This document shows positions 1 to 5,412 of a DNA stretch of 5,852 nt, one piece after another. Under the pieces are notes generated by a model. That model had not been told where the DNA came from, did not search any database, and saw nothing but the letters and a program-made list of their open reading frames with translations. A program made the translations under genes and the position numbers. Source of the DNA: Oscillospiraceae bacterium (GTDB lineage: Bacteria; Bacillota; Clostridia; Oscillospirales; Ruminococcaceae); NCBI GenBank assembly GCA_017528675.1, contig JAFXOO010000156.1:1-5852 (forward strand), read 5' to 3'. Position 1 is the stretch's first letter; each line of letters opens with the position of its first letter.

Positions 1-1
1 C

Positions 2-430
2 CGCAGAGGTTTCAACATCGACAGCCTGACTGTATCCGAGACGGAGAATCCGAAGTATTCCCGTATCACGATCTCCCTGACCGGCGACAGAAATATGGCT
101 CGCCAGATCATCAAGCAGCTCCAGAAGCTGTACAATGTCAAGGAAGTTGAGATCATGGAGAAGGATGTCAGTGTATACCGTGAGCTTGCACTCATCAAGC
201 TGCGTAATTCTCCCGATACACGGCAGGAGATCCTGTCGGCAGTCGATATTTTCCGTTCCAAGATCGTCGATTTCTCTCCGGAGACGCTGATTGTGGAGAT
301 CACTGGCGAAACATCGAAGATTGAAGCGTTTATTTCGCTTGTTCAGCCGCTCGGTATTCTTGAAATGTGCCGTACCGGTGTCGTAGCAATTGAGCGTGGC
401 AGCAATATGCTCAACTCGGAGAATGTGTGA
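2..430 (+). CDS. ilvN: Acetolactate synthase small (regulatory) subunit, 5'-truncated by window edge
   Basis: Regulatory subunit of acetohydroxyacid synthase, which makes acetolactate and acetohydroxybutyrate, the first shared step of valine, leucine and isoleucine synthesis. The reading frame is already open at base 2, so the true start lies outside the window. 142 residues are visible. Compared from memory with E. coli IlvH, about 24 N-terminal residues are missing. Visible residues 1-52 are the rest of the ACT domain, opening with RRGFNIDSLTV. The Asn of that motif (visible residue 5) aligns with an Asn of IlvH implicated in valine feedback, so valine sensitivity is plausible. Residues about 60-135 match the C-terminal small-subunit domain, with FRSKIVDFSPE and a closing RTGVVAIERG. 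The internal ATG at 95 is not the start, because conserved sequence runs in frame upstream of it. The catalytic subunit gene (ilvB) would be expected immediately to the left. Recognition is by family resemblance and is strong. Confidence 0.95.
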   Translation, partial: RRGFNIDSLTVSETENPKYSRITISLTGDRNMARQIIKQLQKLYNVKEVEIMEKDVSVYRELALIKLRNSPDTRQEILSAVDIFRSKIVDFSPETLIVEITGETSKIEAFISLVQPLGILEMCRTGVVAIERGSNMLNSENV

Positions 431-567
431 GCCGCTTGTAACCGGTTCACCCCCATTTGCTTACAACAGATTTCCGGGGAAATACCCCCGCCGATCTGCT
501 ATAAGGAACCTCTGGAAACAGATTTCAGAGAGACTTAAAAATACTTAAATGTAAGGAGTTCTTTATC
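431..567 (+). other. ilvN-ilvC gap with two modest hairpins
   Basis: This 137-base gap has no convincing sigma-70 promoter. A TATAAG at 500-505 looks like a -10 box but has no -35 match at the usual distance. Two imperfect inverted repeats can be read. The first pairs CAGAT (467-471) with ATCTG (494-498) around an inner GGGG/CCCC stem (476-479 with 485-488) and an AAATA loop. The second pairs 510-518 with 523-530, eight pairs with one bulged G at 515 and a CAGA loop. Neither is followed by a run of T, so neither looks like an intrinsic terminator. A 9-base direct repeat (ACAGATTTC) occurs at 466-474 and 518-526, and ACTTAAA is repeated at 533-539 and 543-549, ten bases apart. The gap ends with the ilvC Shine-Dalgarno AAGGAG at 553-558, nine bases before the ATG. 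I see no gene here. A leader or processing role is possible but unproven. Confidence 0.4.
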
Positions 568-1593
568 ATGGCAGAAGCAAGAATTTTCTACAAGCAGGAT
601 TGCGATATCCACAAGCTCGACGGCAAGACCGTTGCCATCATCGGCTATGGTTCTCAGGGTCATGCTCATGCACTGAACCTTCAGGAGTCCGGTGTCAATG
701 TTGTTGTTGGTCTGTATGAGGGCAGCAAGAGCTGGGCAAAGGCTGAGAAGCAGGGTCTGAAGGTGATGACCACTGCTGAGGCAGCTAAGATCGCTGACGT
801 AATCATGATTCTGATTCCGGACGAGAAGCAGAAGGCTCTGTATGAGTCTGACATCAAGCCGTATCTGACTGCCGGCAAGACTCTGGCATTTGCACACGGC
901 TTCAACATCCACTATGGCTGCATCGTTCCTCCGGCAGATGTAAATGTTATCATGATCGCTCCGAAGGCTCCGGGTCATACTGTACGTTCTGAGTATCAGG
1001 CTGGCAAGGGCACTCCCTGCCTGATCGCTGTATACCAGGATGCAACCGGCGATGCACAGGATATCGGCCTTGCGTATGCTGACGGTATCGGCGGCAGCCG
1101 TGCAGGCGTTCTGGAGACCACTTTCAGAACTGAGACCGAGACTGACCTGTTCGGTGAGCAGGCTGTACTCTGCGGCGGTGTCAGCGCTCTGATGCAGTGC
1201 GGCTTCGAGACCCTTGTTGAGGCCGGCTACGATCCGAGAAACGCTTACTTCGAGTGTATCCACGAGATGAAGCTTATTGTTGACCTGATCTATCAGTCCG
1301 GTTTCGCAGGTATGAGATACTCCATCTCCAACACTGCTGAGTACGGCGACTACATCACCGGCCCGAAGATCATCACTGAGGATACCAAGAAGGCTATGAA
1401 GAAGGTTCTGGCTGATATCCAGGATGGTTCCTTCGCTAAGGAGTTCCTGCTTGACATGTCTGATGCAGGCAACCAGGTACACTTCAAGGCGATGAGAAAG
1501 CTGCATGCTGAGCATCCGTCTGAGAAGGTTGGTGCAGAGATCCGCAAGCTGTATAGCTGGAACTCTGAAGATGAAAAGCTCATCAACAACTAA
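568..1593 (+). CDS. ilvC: Ketol-acid reductoisomerase, class I
   Basis: Converts acetolactate or acetohydroxybutyrate to the dihydroxy acid by Mg-dependent alkyl migration and NAD(P)H reduction, the second step of valine/isoleucine synthesis. The 341-residue length is that of the short class I enzyme. The N-terminal Rossmann domain carries GYGSQGHAHALNL at 26-38 and the catalytic His region AHGFNIHY at 109-116 (H110). The C-terminal knotted helical domain carries the metal ligands D193 and E197 in TETDLFGEQ, then E229 and E233, and the substrate-binding SISNTAEYG at 252-260 (S254). The start is fixed by AAGGAG at 553-558 with a nine-base spacer. The cofactor loop reads GLYEGSKSW (48-56), with Tyr where Arg is often seen (GLR), so NADPH preference should not be assumed. 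Codon use suggests high expression: Glu is GAG at all but the first and last two Glu codons. A hairpin lies just downstream, then ilvD. Confidence 0.98.
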   Translation: MAEARIFYKQDCDIHKLDGKTVAIIGYGSQGHAHALNLQESGVNVVVGLYEGSKSWAKAEKQGLKVMTTAEAAKIADVIMILIPDEKQKALYESDIKPYLTAGKTLAFAHGFNIHYGCIVPPADVNVIMIAPKAPGHTVRSEYQAGKGTPCLIAVYQDATGDAQDIGLAYADGIGGSRAGVLETTFRTETETDLFGEQAVLCGGVSALMQCGFETLVEAGYDPRNAYFECIHEMKLIVDLIYQSGFAGMRYSISNTAEYGDYITGPKIITEDTKKAMKKVLADIQDGSFAKEFLLDMSDAGNQVHFKAMRKLHAEHPSEKVGAEIRKLYSWNSEDEKLINN

Positions 1594-1608
1594 TTTCCGG
1601 TTAAAGCG

Positions 1609-1654
1609 CTATATGACGATAATCCCGCTTTATCGGGATTATCGTGCTATATAG
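1609..1654 (+). other. Long stem-loop after ilvC, no U-tract
   Basis: A perfect 12-bp inverted repeat (1616-1627 with 1634-1645) closes a six-base CTTTAT loop. A further six pairs (1609-1614 with 1649-1654) extend it across a small internal loop (G1615 against 1646-1648). It begins 16 bases after the ilvC stop. The following bases, GCATTGTACTC, contain no T-run, and the reverse-strand side has none either. By the standard definition this is therefore not an intrinsic terminator. A 3'-end stabiliser or processing site that lets ilvC mRNA accumulate differently from the downstream genes, or a partial transcription brake, would fit. These roles are inferred, while the pairing itself is read directly. 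Confidence 0.8.
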
Positions 1655-1701
1655 GCATTGTACTCAACTGACGTAAAATCATCTGAAATGAGGTAATTCC
1701 T

Positions 1702-3369
1702 ATGTATTTTGATGCGAAAAAAACCGGTGCACACTGTGCACCTCAGCGTTCACTGCTTCATGCACTTGGCCTGACGAAAGAGGAGATGGAGCGTCCGCTC
1801 GTAGGTATCGTCAGCTCCTATAATGAGATTGTACCGGGTCATATGAATATCGACAAGATCGTTGAGGCTGTCAAGCTGGGCGTTGCAATGGCAGGGGGTA
1901 CACCGATTGTTTTTCCTGCAATTGCTGTCTGTGACGGTATTGCTATGGGACATGTCGGCATGAAGTATTCGCTCGTGACCCGTGATCTGATTGCTGATTC
2001 TACAGAGGCTATGGCGCTTGCGCATGCATTTGATGCACTTGTCATGGTGCCGAACTGTGACAAGAATGTGCCTGGTCTGCTGATGGCGGCAGCCCGTGTC
2101 AATGTACCGACGATTTTCGTCAGCGGCGGCCCGATGCTGGCAGGTCATGTCGATGGCAAGCGTACAAGCCTGTCCTCGATGTTCGAGGCGGTCGGCTCGT
2201 TCAAGGCAGGCAAGATGGATCAGGAGAAGCTTGATGAGTTTGAGCTGAATGCATGTCCGACCTGCGGTTCCTGCTCTGGTATGTATACTGCCAATTCCCA
2301 TAATTGCCTGACCGAAGTGCTCGGTATGGGTCTGCGTGGTAACGGTACGATTCCTGCGGTCTACTCCAGGAGAATTGAGCTTGCAAAGCATGCCGGCATG
2401 CAGGTGATGGAGCTCTACAGACAGAACATCCGTCCCCGTGATATCATGACAGCCAAGGCATTTGAGAATGCACTGACGGCAGATATGGCACTTGGCTGCT
2501 CGACCAATTCCATGCTGCATCTCCCGGCAATTGCCAACGAGTGCGGTGTGAAGATCAACCTCGACATGGCAAATGAGATCAGTGCAAGAACCCCGAATCT
2601 CTGCCATCTGGCACCGGCTGGGCACACCTATATGGAGCAGCTTGATGAAGCGGGCGGCGTATATGCAGTGCTCAATGAGCTTGTGAAGAAGAACCTCATT
2701 CATACCGATGTCATGACCGTGACCGGCAAGACCCTTGGCGAGAATCTTGCAGGTATCGTCAACCGTGATACGGAGGTCATCCGTCCGATTGACAATCCGT
2801 TCAGCCAGACCGGCGGTATTGCGGTACTGCGTGGTAATCTGGCACCGGATGGCTGCGTTGTCAAGAGAAGTGCGGTTGCGCCCGAAATGCTCGTGCACGA
2901 AGGCCCTGCAAAGGTATTCGATTCCGAGGAGGAAACAATTGCAGCAATTTATGGCGGAAAAATCCAGGCTGGTGATGTCATCGTCATCCGCTATGAGGGC
3001 CCGTCCGGCGGTCCGGGTATGCGTGAAATGCTGTCTCCGACCTCTGCCATTGCGGGCATGGGGCTTGACAAGGAAGTTGCCCTCATCACCGACGGCAGAT
3101 TCTCCGGTGCGACCCGTGGCGCTTCGATCGGCCATGTATCGCCGGAAGCAGTCCGTGGCGGCCTGATTGCCTATGTACAGGACGGCGACCTCATTTCTAT
3201 CAACATTCCGGAATACAAGATCGAGCTCAAGGTTTCTGATGAGGAGATTGAGCGCCGCAAGGCCACGACTGAGATCAAGGTCAAGAAGGATGTGACCGGC
3301 TATCTCAAGCGCTATGCAAAGATGGTTTCCTCTGCGGACAAGGGTGCGATCATCAATTATATTGACTGA
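1702..3369 (+). CDS. ilvD: Dihydroxy-acid dehydratase, probable [4Fe-4S] type
   Basis: Dehydrates 2,3-dihydroxyisovalerate and 2,3-dihydroxy-3-methylvalerate to the 2-oxo acids, the third step shared by valine, isoleucine and (through oxoisovalerate) leucine synthesis. Its 555 residues are typical of IlvD. NCDKNVPG (118-125) holds cluster Cys C119 and K121, the position carbamylated to bind Mg in related structures. CPTCGSCSGMYTANS starts at 185, with C191 the expected second cluster ligand. LITDGRFSGATRG (461-473) is the second IlvD/Edd signature, with S468 the likely catalytic base. The site that holds a third Cys in [2Fe-2S] enzymes (PCN) is PGH here, with G46, as in E. coli IlvD, so an oxygen-labile [4Fe-4S] cluster is inferred. 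The start is set by GAGGT at 1690-1694 with a seven-base spacer. The stop overlaps the ribosome binding site of the next gene. Confidence 0.98.
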   Translation: MYFDAKKTGAHCAPQRSLLHALGLTKEEMERPLVGIVSSYNEIVPGHMNIDKIVEAVKLGVAMAGGTPIVFPAIAVCDGIAMGHVGMKYSLVTRDLIADSTEAMALAHAFDALVMVPNCDKNVPGLLMAAARVNVPTIFVSGGPMLAGHVDGKRTSLSSMFEAVGSFKAGKMDQEKLDEFELNACPTCGSCSGMYTANSHNCLTEVLGMGLRGNGTIPAVYSRRIELAKHAGMQVMELYRQNIRPRDIMTAKAFENALTADMALGCSTNSMLHLPAIANECGVKINLDMANEISARTPNLCHLAPAGHTYMEQLDEAGGVYAVLNELVKKNLIHTDVMTVTGKTLGENLAGIVNRDTEVIRPIDNPFSQTGGIAVLRGNLAPDGCVVKRSAVAPEMLVHEGPAKVFDSEEETIAAIYGGKIQAGDVIVIRYEGPSGGPGMREMLSPTSAIAGMGLDKEVALITDGRFSGATRGASIGHVSPEAVRGGLIAYVQDGDLISINIPEYKIELKVSDEEIERRKATTEIKVKKDVTGYLKRYAKMVSSADKGAIINYID

Positions 3370-3372
3370 GGT
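3368..3372 (+). promoter_or_regulatory. Ribosome binding site overlapping the ilvD stop
   Basis: GAGGT begins inside the ilvD TGA (3367-3369) and ends seven bases before the ATG at 3380. This is the same core and spacing as the ilvD site at 1690-1694. It selects 3380 as the start of the small gene over the in-frame ATG at 3314, which lies inside ilvD and has no such site. The overlap suggests that ribosomes ending ilvD help initiate the small gene. Confidence 0.85.
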
Positions 3373-3379
3373 ACAGGCT

Positions 3380-3595
3380 ATGTTGAAGAAAGAAAAGAAG
3401 CCGGAACGTTTTGTCTGCACACAGATTGAAGGCAGTTCGCTGAATGAGGGCGGAAAGCATATCGTTCTTGTTGACCGTGAGACCGGCGTGAATTATCTCT
3501 ATATCCGCACAGACGGCGGCTATTCTGCCGGTCTGACCGTTCTTTTCGGTCCGGACGGCAAGCCGCTTGTCACAGAAGTGCCGATTGCTGAATAA
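3380..3595 (+). CDS. DUF6440-like small protein of unknown function
   Basis: A 71-residue protein starting MLKKEKKPERF, with no signal peptide and no membrane segment. After a lysine-rich start, it has ERFVCTQIEG (9-18), a middle beta-strand-like stretch with HIVLVDRETGVNYLYI (27-42), then GGYSAGLTVLFGPDGKP (46-62). The elements VD-ETGVNYL, GGY-AGLT and DGKP are those I associate with DUF6440, a small family common in Firmicutes with no assigned function. The match is from memory and was not searched. A compact beta-rich soluble fold is likely. The gene sits 10 bases after ilvD with its ribosome binding site on the ilvD stop, and leuC follows 58 bases later, so it should be co-expressed with the pathway. 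Whether it affects branched-chain amino acid synthesis or is a passenger cannot be told from the sequence. Its composition does not look foreign beside its neighbours. Confidence 0.85.
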   Translation: MLKKEKKPERFVCTQIEGSSLNEGGKHIVLVDRETGVNYLYIRTDGGYSAGLTVLFGPDGKPLVTEVPIAE

Positions 3596-3603
3596 TATGA
3601 ATC

Positions 3604-3632
3604 TGTTTCCTGCCGTATCCCGGCAGGAAACA
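3604..3632 (+). other. Perfect 12-bp stem-loop upstream of leuC
   Basis: Bases 3604-3615 pair without mismatch with 3621-3632 around a five-base TATCC loop. The structure starts eight bases after the stop of the small gene and ends six bases before the leuC Shine-Dalgarno. The bases after it (CACACACG) contain no T-run, so a normal intrinsic terminator is not supported. The Shine-Dalgarno itself is outside the stem. Likely roles, all inferred, are an mRNA processing or stability element at the ilv/leu junction, or a structure that separates leuC initiation from upstream translation. Confidence 0.8.
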
Positions 3633-3638
3633 CACACG

Positions 3639-3644
3639 AAAGGA
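3639..3644 (+). promoter_or_regulatory. leuC ribosome binding site
   Basis: AAAGGA lies nine bases before the ATG at 3654. The other in-frame ATGs are worse placed. 3597 has no purine-rich site upstream, 3645 directly abuts this site, and 3660 and 3666 are 15 or more bases away. This site therefore decides the start of leuC. Confidence 0.75.
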
Positions 3645-3653
3645 ATGAACCAC

Positions 3654-4916
3654 ATGGGAATGACCATGACACAGAAGATCCTTGCTGCACATGCCGGTCT
3701 CGACAAGGTCGAGGCAGGCCAGCTCGTGCTTGTGAATCTGGATCTCGTGCTTGGCAATGATATTACATCTCCGGTCGCCATCAAGGCGTTTAACCAGATG
3801 GGCAAGGAGAACGTTTTCGACAAGGAGAAGGTGACCATGGTCATGGATCACTTTGCTCCGAACAAGGACATCAAGGCTGCACAGCAGTGCATGATGTGCC
3901 GTGATTTCTGCGGTGCGCAGGATATCACGCATTTCTACGATGTCGGTCAGATGGGCATTGAGCATGCGCTGCTCCCGGAAAAAGGCCTCGTGGTCTCCGG
4001 TGATGCGGTGATCGGTGCGGATTCCCATACCTGCACCTACGGCGCACTCGGTGCATTTTCCACCGGTGTCGGCTCTACGGATATGGCATGCGGCATGGCA
4101 ATCGGCAAGGCCTGGTTCAAGGTGCCGTCCGCTCTGAAGTTTGAGCTCAGGGGCAAGCTGAACAAGTATGTTTCCGGTAAGGATGTGATCCTGCACATCA
4201 TTGGCATGATCGGCGTGGACGGTGCGCTGTATAAGTCGATGGAATTTGTCGGCGAGGGGCTCGCTTCTCTGTCGATGGCTGACCGTCTGTGCATGGCGAA
4301 TATGGCAATTGAAGCTGGTGCCAAGAACGGCATTTTTGCTGTGGATGAGATTACAAAGGCCTATGTAAAGGCACATTCCGATCGTGAGCCTGTGGTTTAT
4401 ACTGCCGATGCAGATGCAGAGTATGAAAAGACCTATGTCATCGACCTTTCTGAGATCAAGCATACGGTCGCATTCCCGCATCTGCCGGAGAATACGCATA
4501 CCACCGACGAAATCGACGAAATCAGGATTCAGCAGGTGGTCATCGGCTCCTGCACCAATGGCAGACTGGAGGATCTGAAGGCTGCTGCGGAGATCATGCA
4601 GGGCAAGCAGGTTGCGAAGGGCGTTCGCTGCATCGTGATTCCGGCTACCCAGCGCATTTATCTTGAAGCGATGGAGGCAGGCTATCTCAAGACCTTCATT
4701 GAGTGCGGCGCAGTGGTTTCCACACCGACCTGCGGCCCGTGCCTTGGCGGTCATATGGGCATCCTCGCAGAGAACGAGCGTGCTGTTGCGACGACAAACC
4801 GCAACTTTATTGGCAGAATGGGTCATACGACCTCTGAAATCTATCTGGCTTCTCCCGAGGTCGCTGCTGCAAGCGCCATCATGGGCAGAATTGCCGCCCC
4901 TGAGGAGGTGCTCTGA
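3654..4916 (+). CDS. leuC: 3-isopropylmalate dehydratase large subunit
   Basis: Large subunit of isopropylmalate isomerase, which with LeuD interconverts 2- and 3-isopropylmalate via a dehydrated intermediate in leucine synthesis. From 3654 it has 420 residues, the length of the clostridial/archaeal-type LeuC rather than the roughly 465-residue E. coli type. The aconitase fold is clear: DHFAPN (65-70), GADSHTCTYGALG (121-133), IGSCTNGRLEDL (297-308) and STPTCGPCLGGHMG (356-369). The three [4Fe-4S] ligands are C300, C360 and C363. NRNFIGRMGH (382-391) and SPEVAAASA (400-408) close the protein as expected. The frame is open upstream to 3567, but that extension overlaps the preceding gene and lacks a ribosome binding site. 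The last codons contain the leuD ribosome binding site. The related homoaconitase large subunit looks similar, so the function rests partly on the ilv/leu context. Confidence 0.95.
   Translation: MGMTMTQKILAAHAGLDKVEAGQLVLVNLDLVLGNDITSPVAIKAFNQMGKENVFDKEKVTMVMDHFAPNKDIKAAQQCMMCRDFCGAQDITHFYDVGQMGIEHALLPEKGLVVSGDAVIGADSHTCTYGALGAFSTGVGSTDMACGMAIGKAWFKVPSALKFELRGKLNKYVSGKDVILHIIGMIGVDGALYKSMEFVGEGLASLSMADRLCMANMAIEAGAKNGIFAVDEITKAYVKAHSDREPVVYTADADAEYEKTYVIDLSEIKHTVAFPHLPENTHTTDEIDEIRIQQVVIGSCTNGRLEDLKAAAEIMQGKQVAKGVRCIVIPATQRIYLEAMEAGYLKTFIECGAVVSTPTCGPCLGGHMGILAENERAVATTNRNFIGRMGHTTSEIYLASPEVAAASAIMGRIAAPEEVL
4903..4909 (+). promoter_or_regulatory. leuD ribosome binding site inside leuC
   Basis: A full consensus AGGAGGT lies within the last codons of leuC, eight bases before the leuD ATG at 4918. 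It favours that ATG over the in-frame ATG at 4924. It implies coupled, near-equimolar synthesis of the two isomerase subunits. Confidence 0.88.
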
Positions 4917-4917
4917 G

Positions 4918-5412
4918 ATGAAAATGACAGGAACCGTTATCAAGTACGGTGACAACGTGGATACGGATGTCATCATCCCCGCACGTTATCTGAATACCAG
5001 TGATCATAAGGAGCTCGCTTCTCACTGCATGGAGGATCTGGACACCACATTTGCCTCCCGTGTCAAGGAAGGCGACATCATGGTGGCCGGCTGGAATTTC
5101 GGCTGCGGTTCTTCCCGTGAGCATGCGCCAATCGCCATCAAGGCAAGCGGTATTTCGCTTGTGATCGCCAAGAGCTTTGCCCGTATCTTCTACAGAAATG
5201 CCATCAATATCGGCCTTGCCATTGTGGAATCTGAGGCAGCAGCCGATGCGATTGCTGAGGGCAATGTGATTACAGCCGATCTTGACAACGGTGTGCTTCA
5301 TAATGAGACGACAGGCGAAGATTACGCAGTCGAGCCGTTCCCGGCGTTCATCCAGACGATTATTGAAAACGGCGGTCTCGTTGCCTCCATCAAGAACGGG
5401 AGTATCAAGTAA
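4918..5412 (+). CDS. leuD: 3-isopropylmalate dehydratase small subunit
   Basis: Small 'swivel' subunit that joins LeuC to form the active isopropylmalate isomerase and helps set substrate choice. Its 164 residues are the usual length for this short LeuD type. Family motifs are YGDNVDTDVIIPARYL (10-25), the active-site stretch GWNFGCGSSREHAP (58-71), and FARIFYRNAINIGL (87-100). The specificity loop reads RYLNTSDH (23-30). It has N26 where archaeal homoaconitase small subunits are reported to carry Arg (YLRT), which supports isopropylmalate as substrate, though this is from memory. The ATG is one base after the leuC stop, with a consensus ribosome binding site inside leuC. The TAA stop shares its last base with the ATG of the next gene, so translation is likely coupled on both sides. 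Confidence 0.95.
   Translation: MKMTGTVIKYGDNVDTDVIIPARYLNTSDHKELASHCMEDLDTTFASRVKEGDIMVAGWNFGCGSSREHAPIAIKASGISLVIAKSFARIFYRNAINIGLAIVESEAAADAIAEGNVITADLDNGVLHNETTGEDYAVEPFPAFIQTIIENGGLVASIKNGSIK

Noticed and set aside
500..505. TATAAG as the -10 box of a separate ilvC promoter.
   Set aside because: The bases 17 positions upstream (GGGAAA at 477-482) do not resemble a -35 box, and no extended -10 TG is in place.
431..567. A T-box or other riboswitch in the ilvN-ilvC gap.
   Set aside because: No terminator with a U-tract was seen and no T-box consensus was recognised. The gap is short and the hairpins are weak. A T-box would be expected ahead of the first gene of the operon, outside this window.
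1618..1623. GATAAT as a -10 box ahead of ilvD.
   Set aside because: It is part of the perfect hairpin arm, and the upstream TTTCCG at 1594-1599 is a poor -35 match, so the hairpin explains the sequence better.
1613..1654. A 13-codon frame inside the post-ilvC hairpin (MTIIPLYRDYRAI) that could resemble an attenuator leader peptide.
   Set aside because: It has no Shine-Dalgarno, only three Ile and one Leu, no alternative antiterminator pairing that I could find, and no U-tract. It lies mid-operon, and its codons simply follow the inverted repeat.
3314..3379. A longer 93-residue form of the DUF6440-like protein starting at 3314 inside ilvD.
   Set aside because: There is no ribosome binding site near 3314, and the extra residues are an out-of-frame reading of the conserved ilvD C-terminus. 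The ATG at 3380 has GAGGT at ideal spacing.
535..4976. Very long antisense open frames on the minus strand opposite ilvC (326 codons), ilvD (556 codons) and leuC (468 codons).
   Set aside because: The + strand frames are unmistakable conserved enzymes. The antisense products are rich in Cys, His and Arg with no recognisable domain. Biased codon use on the sense strand removes antisense stops, which explains their length.
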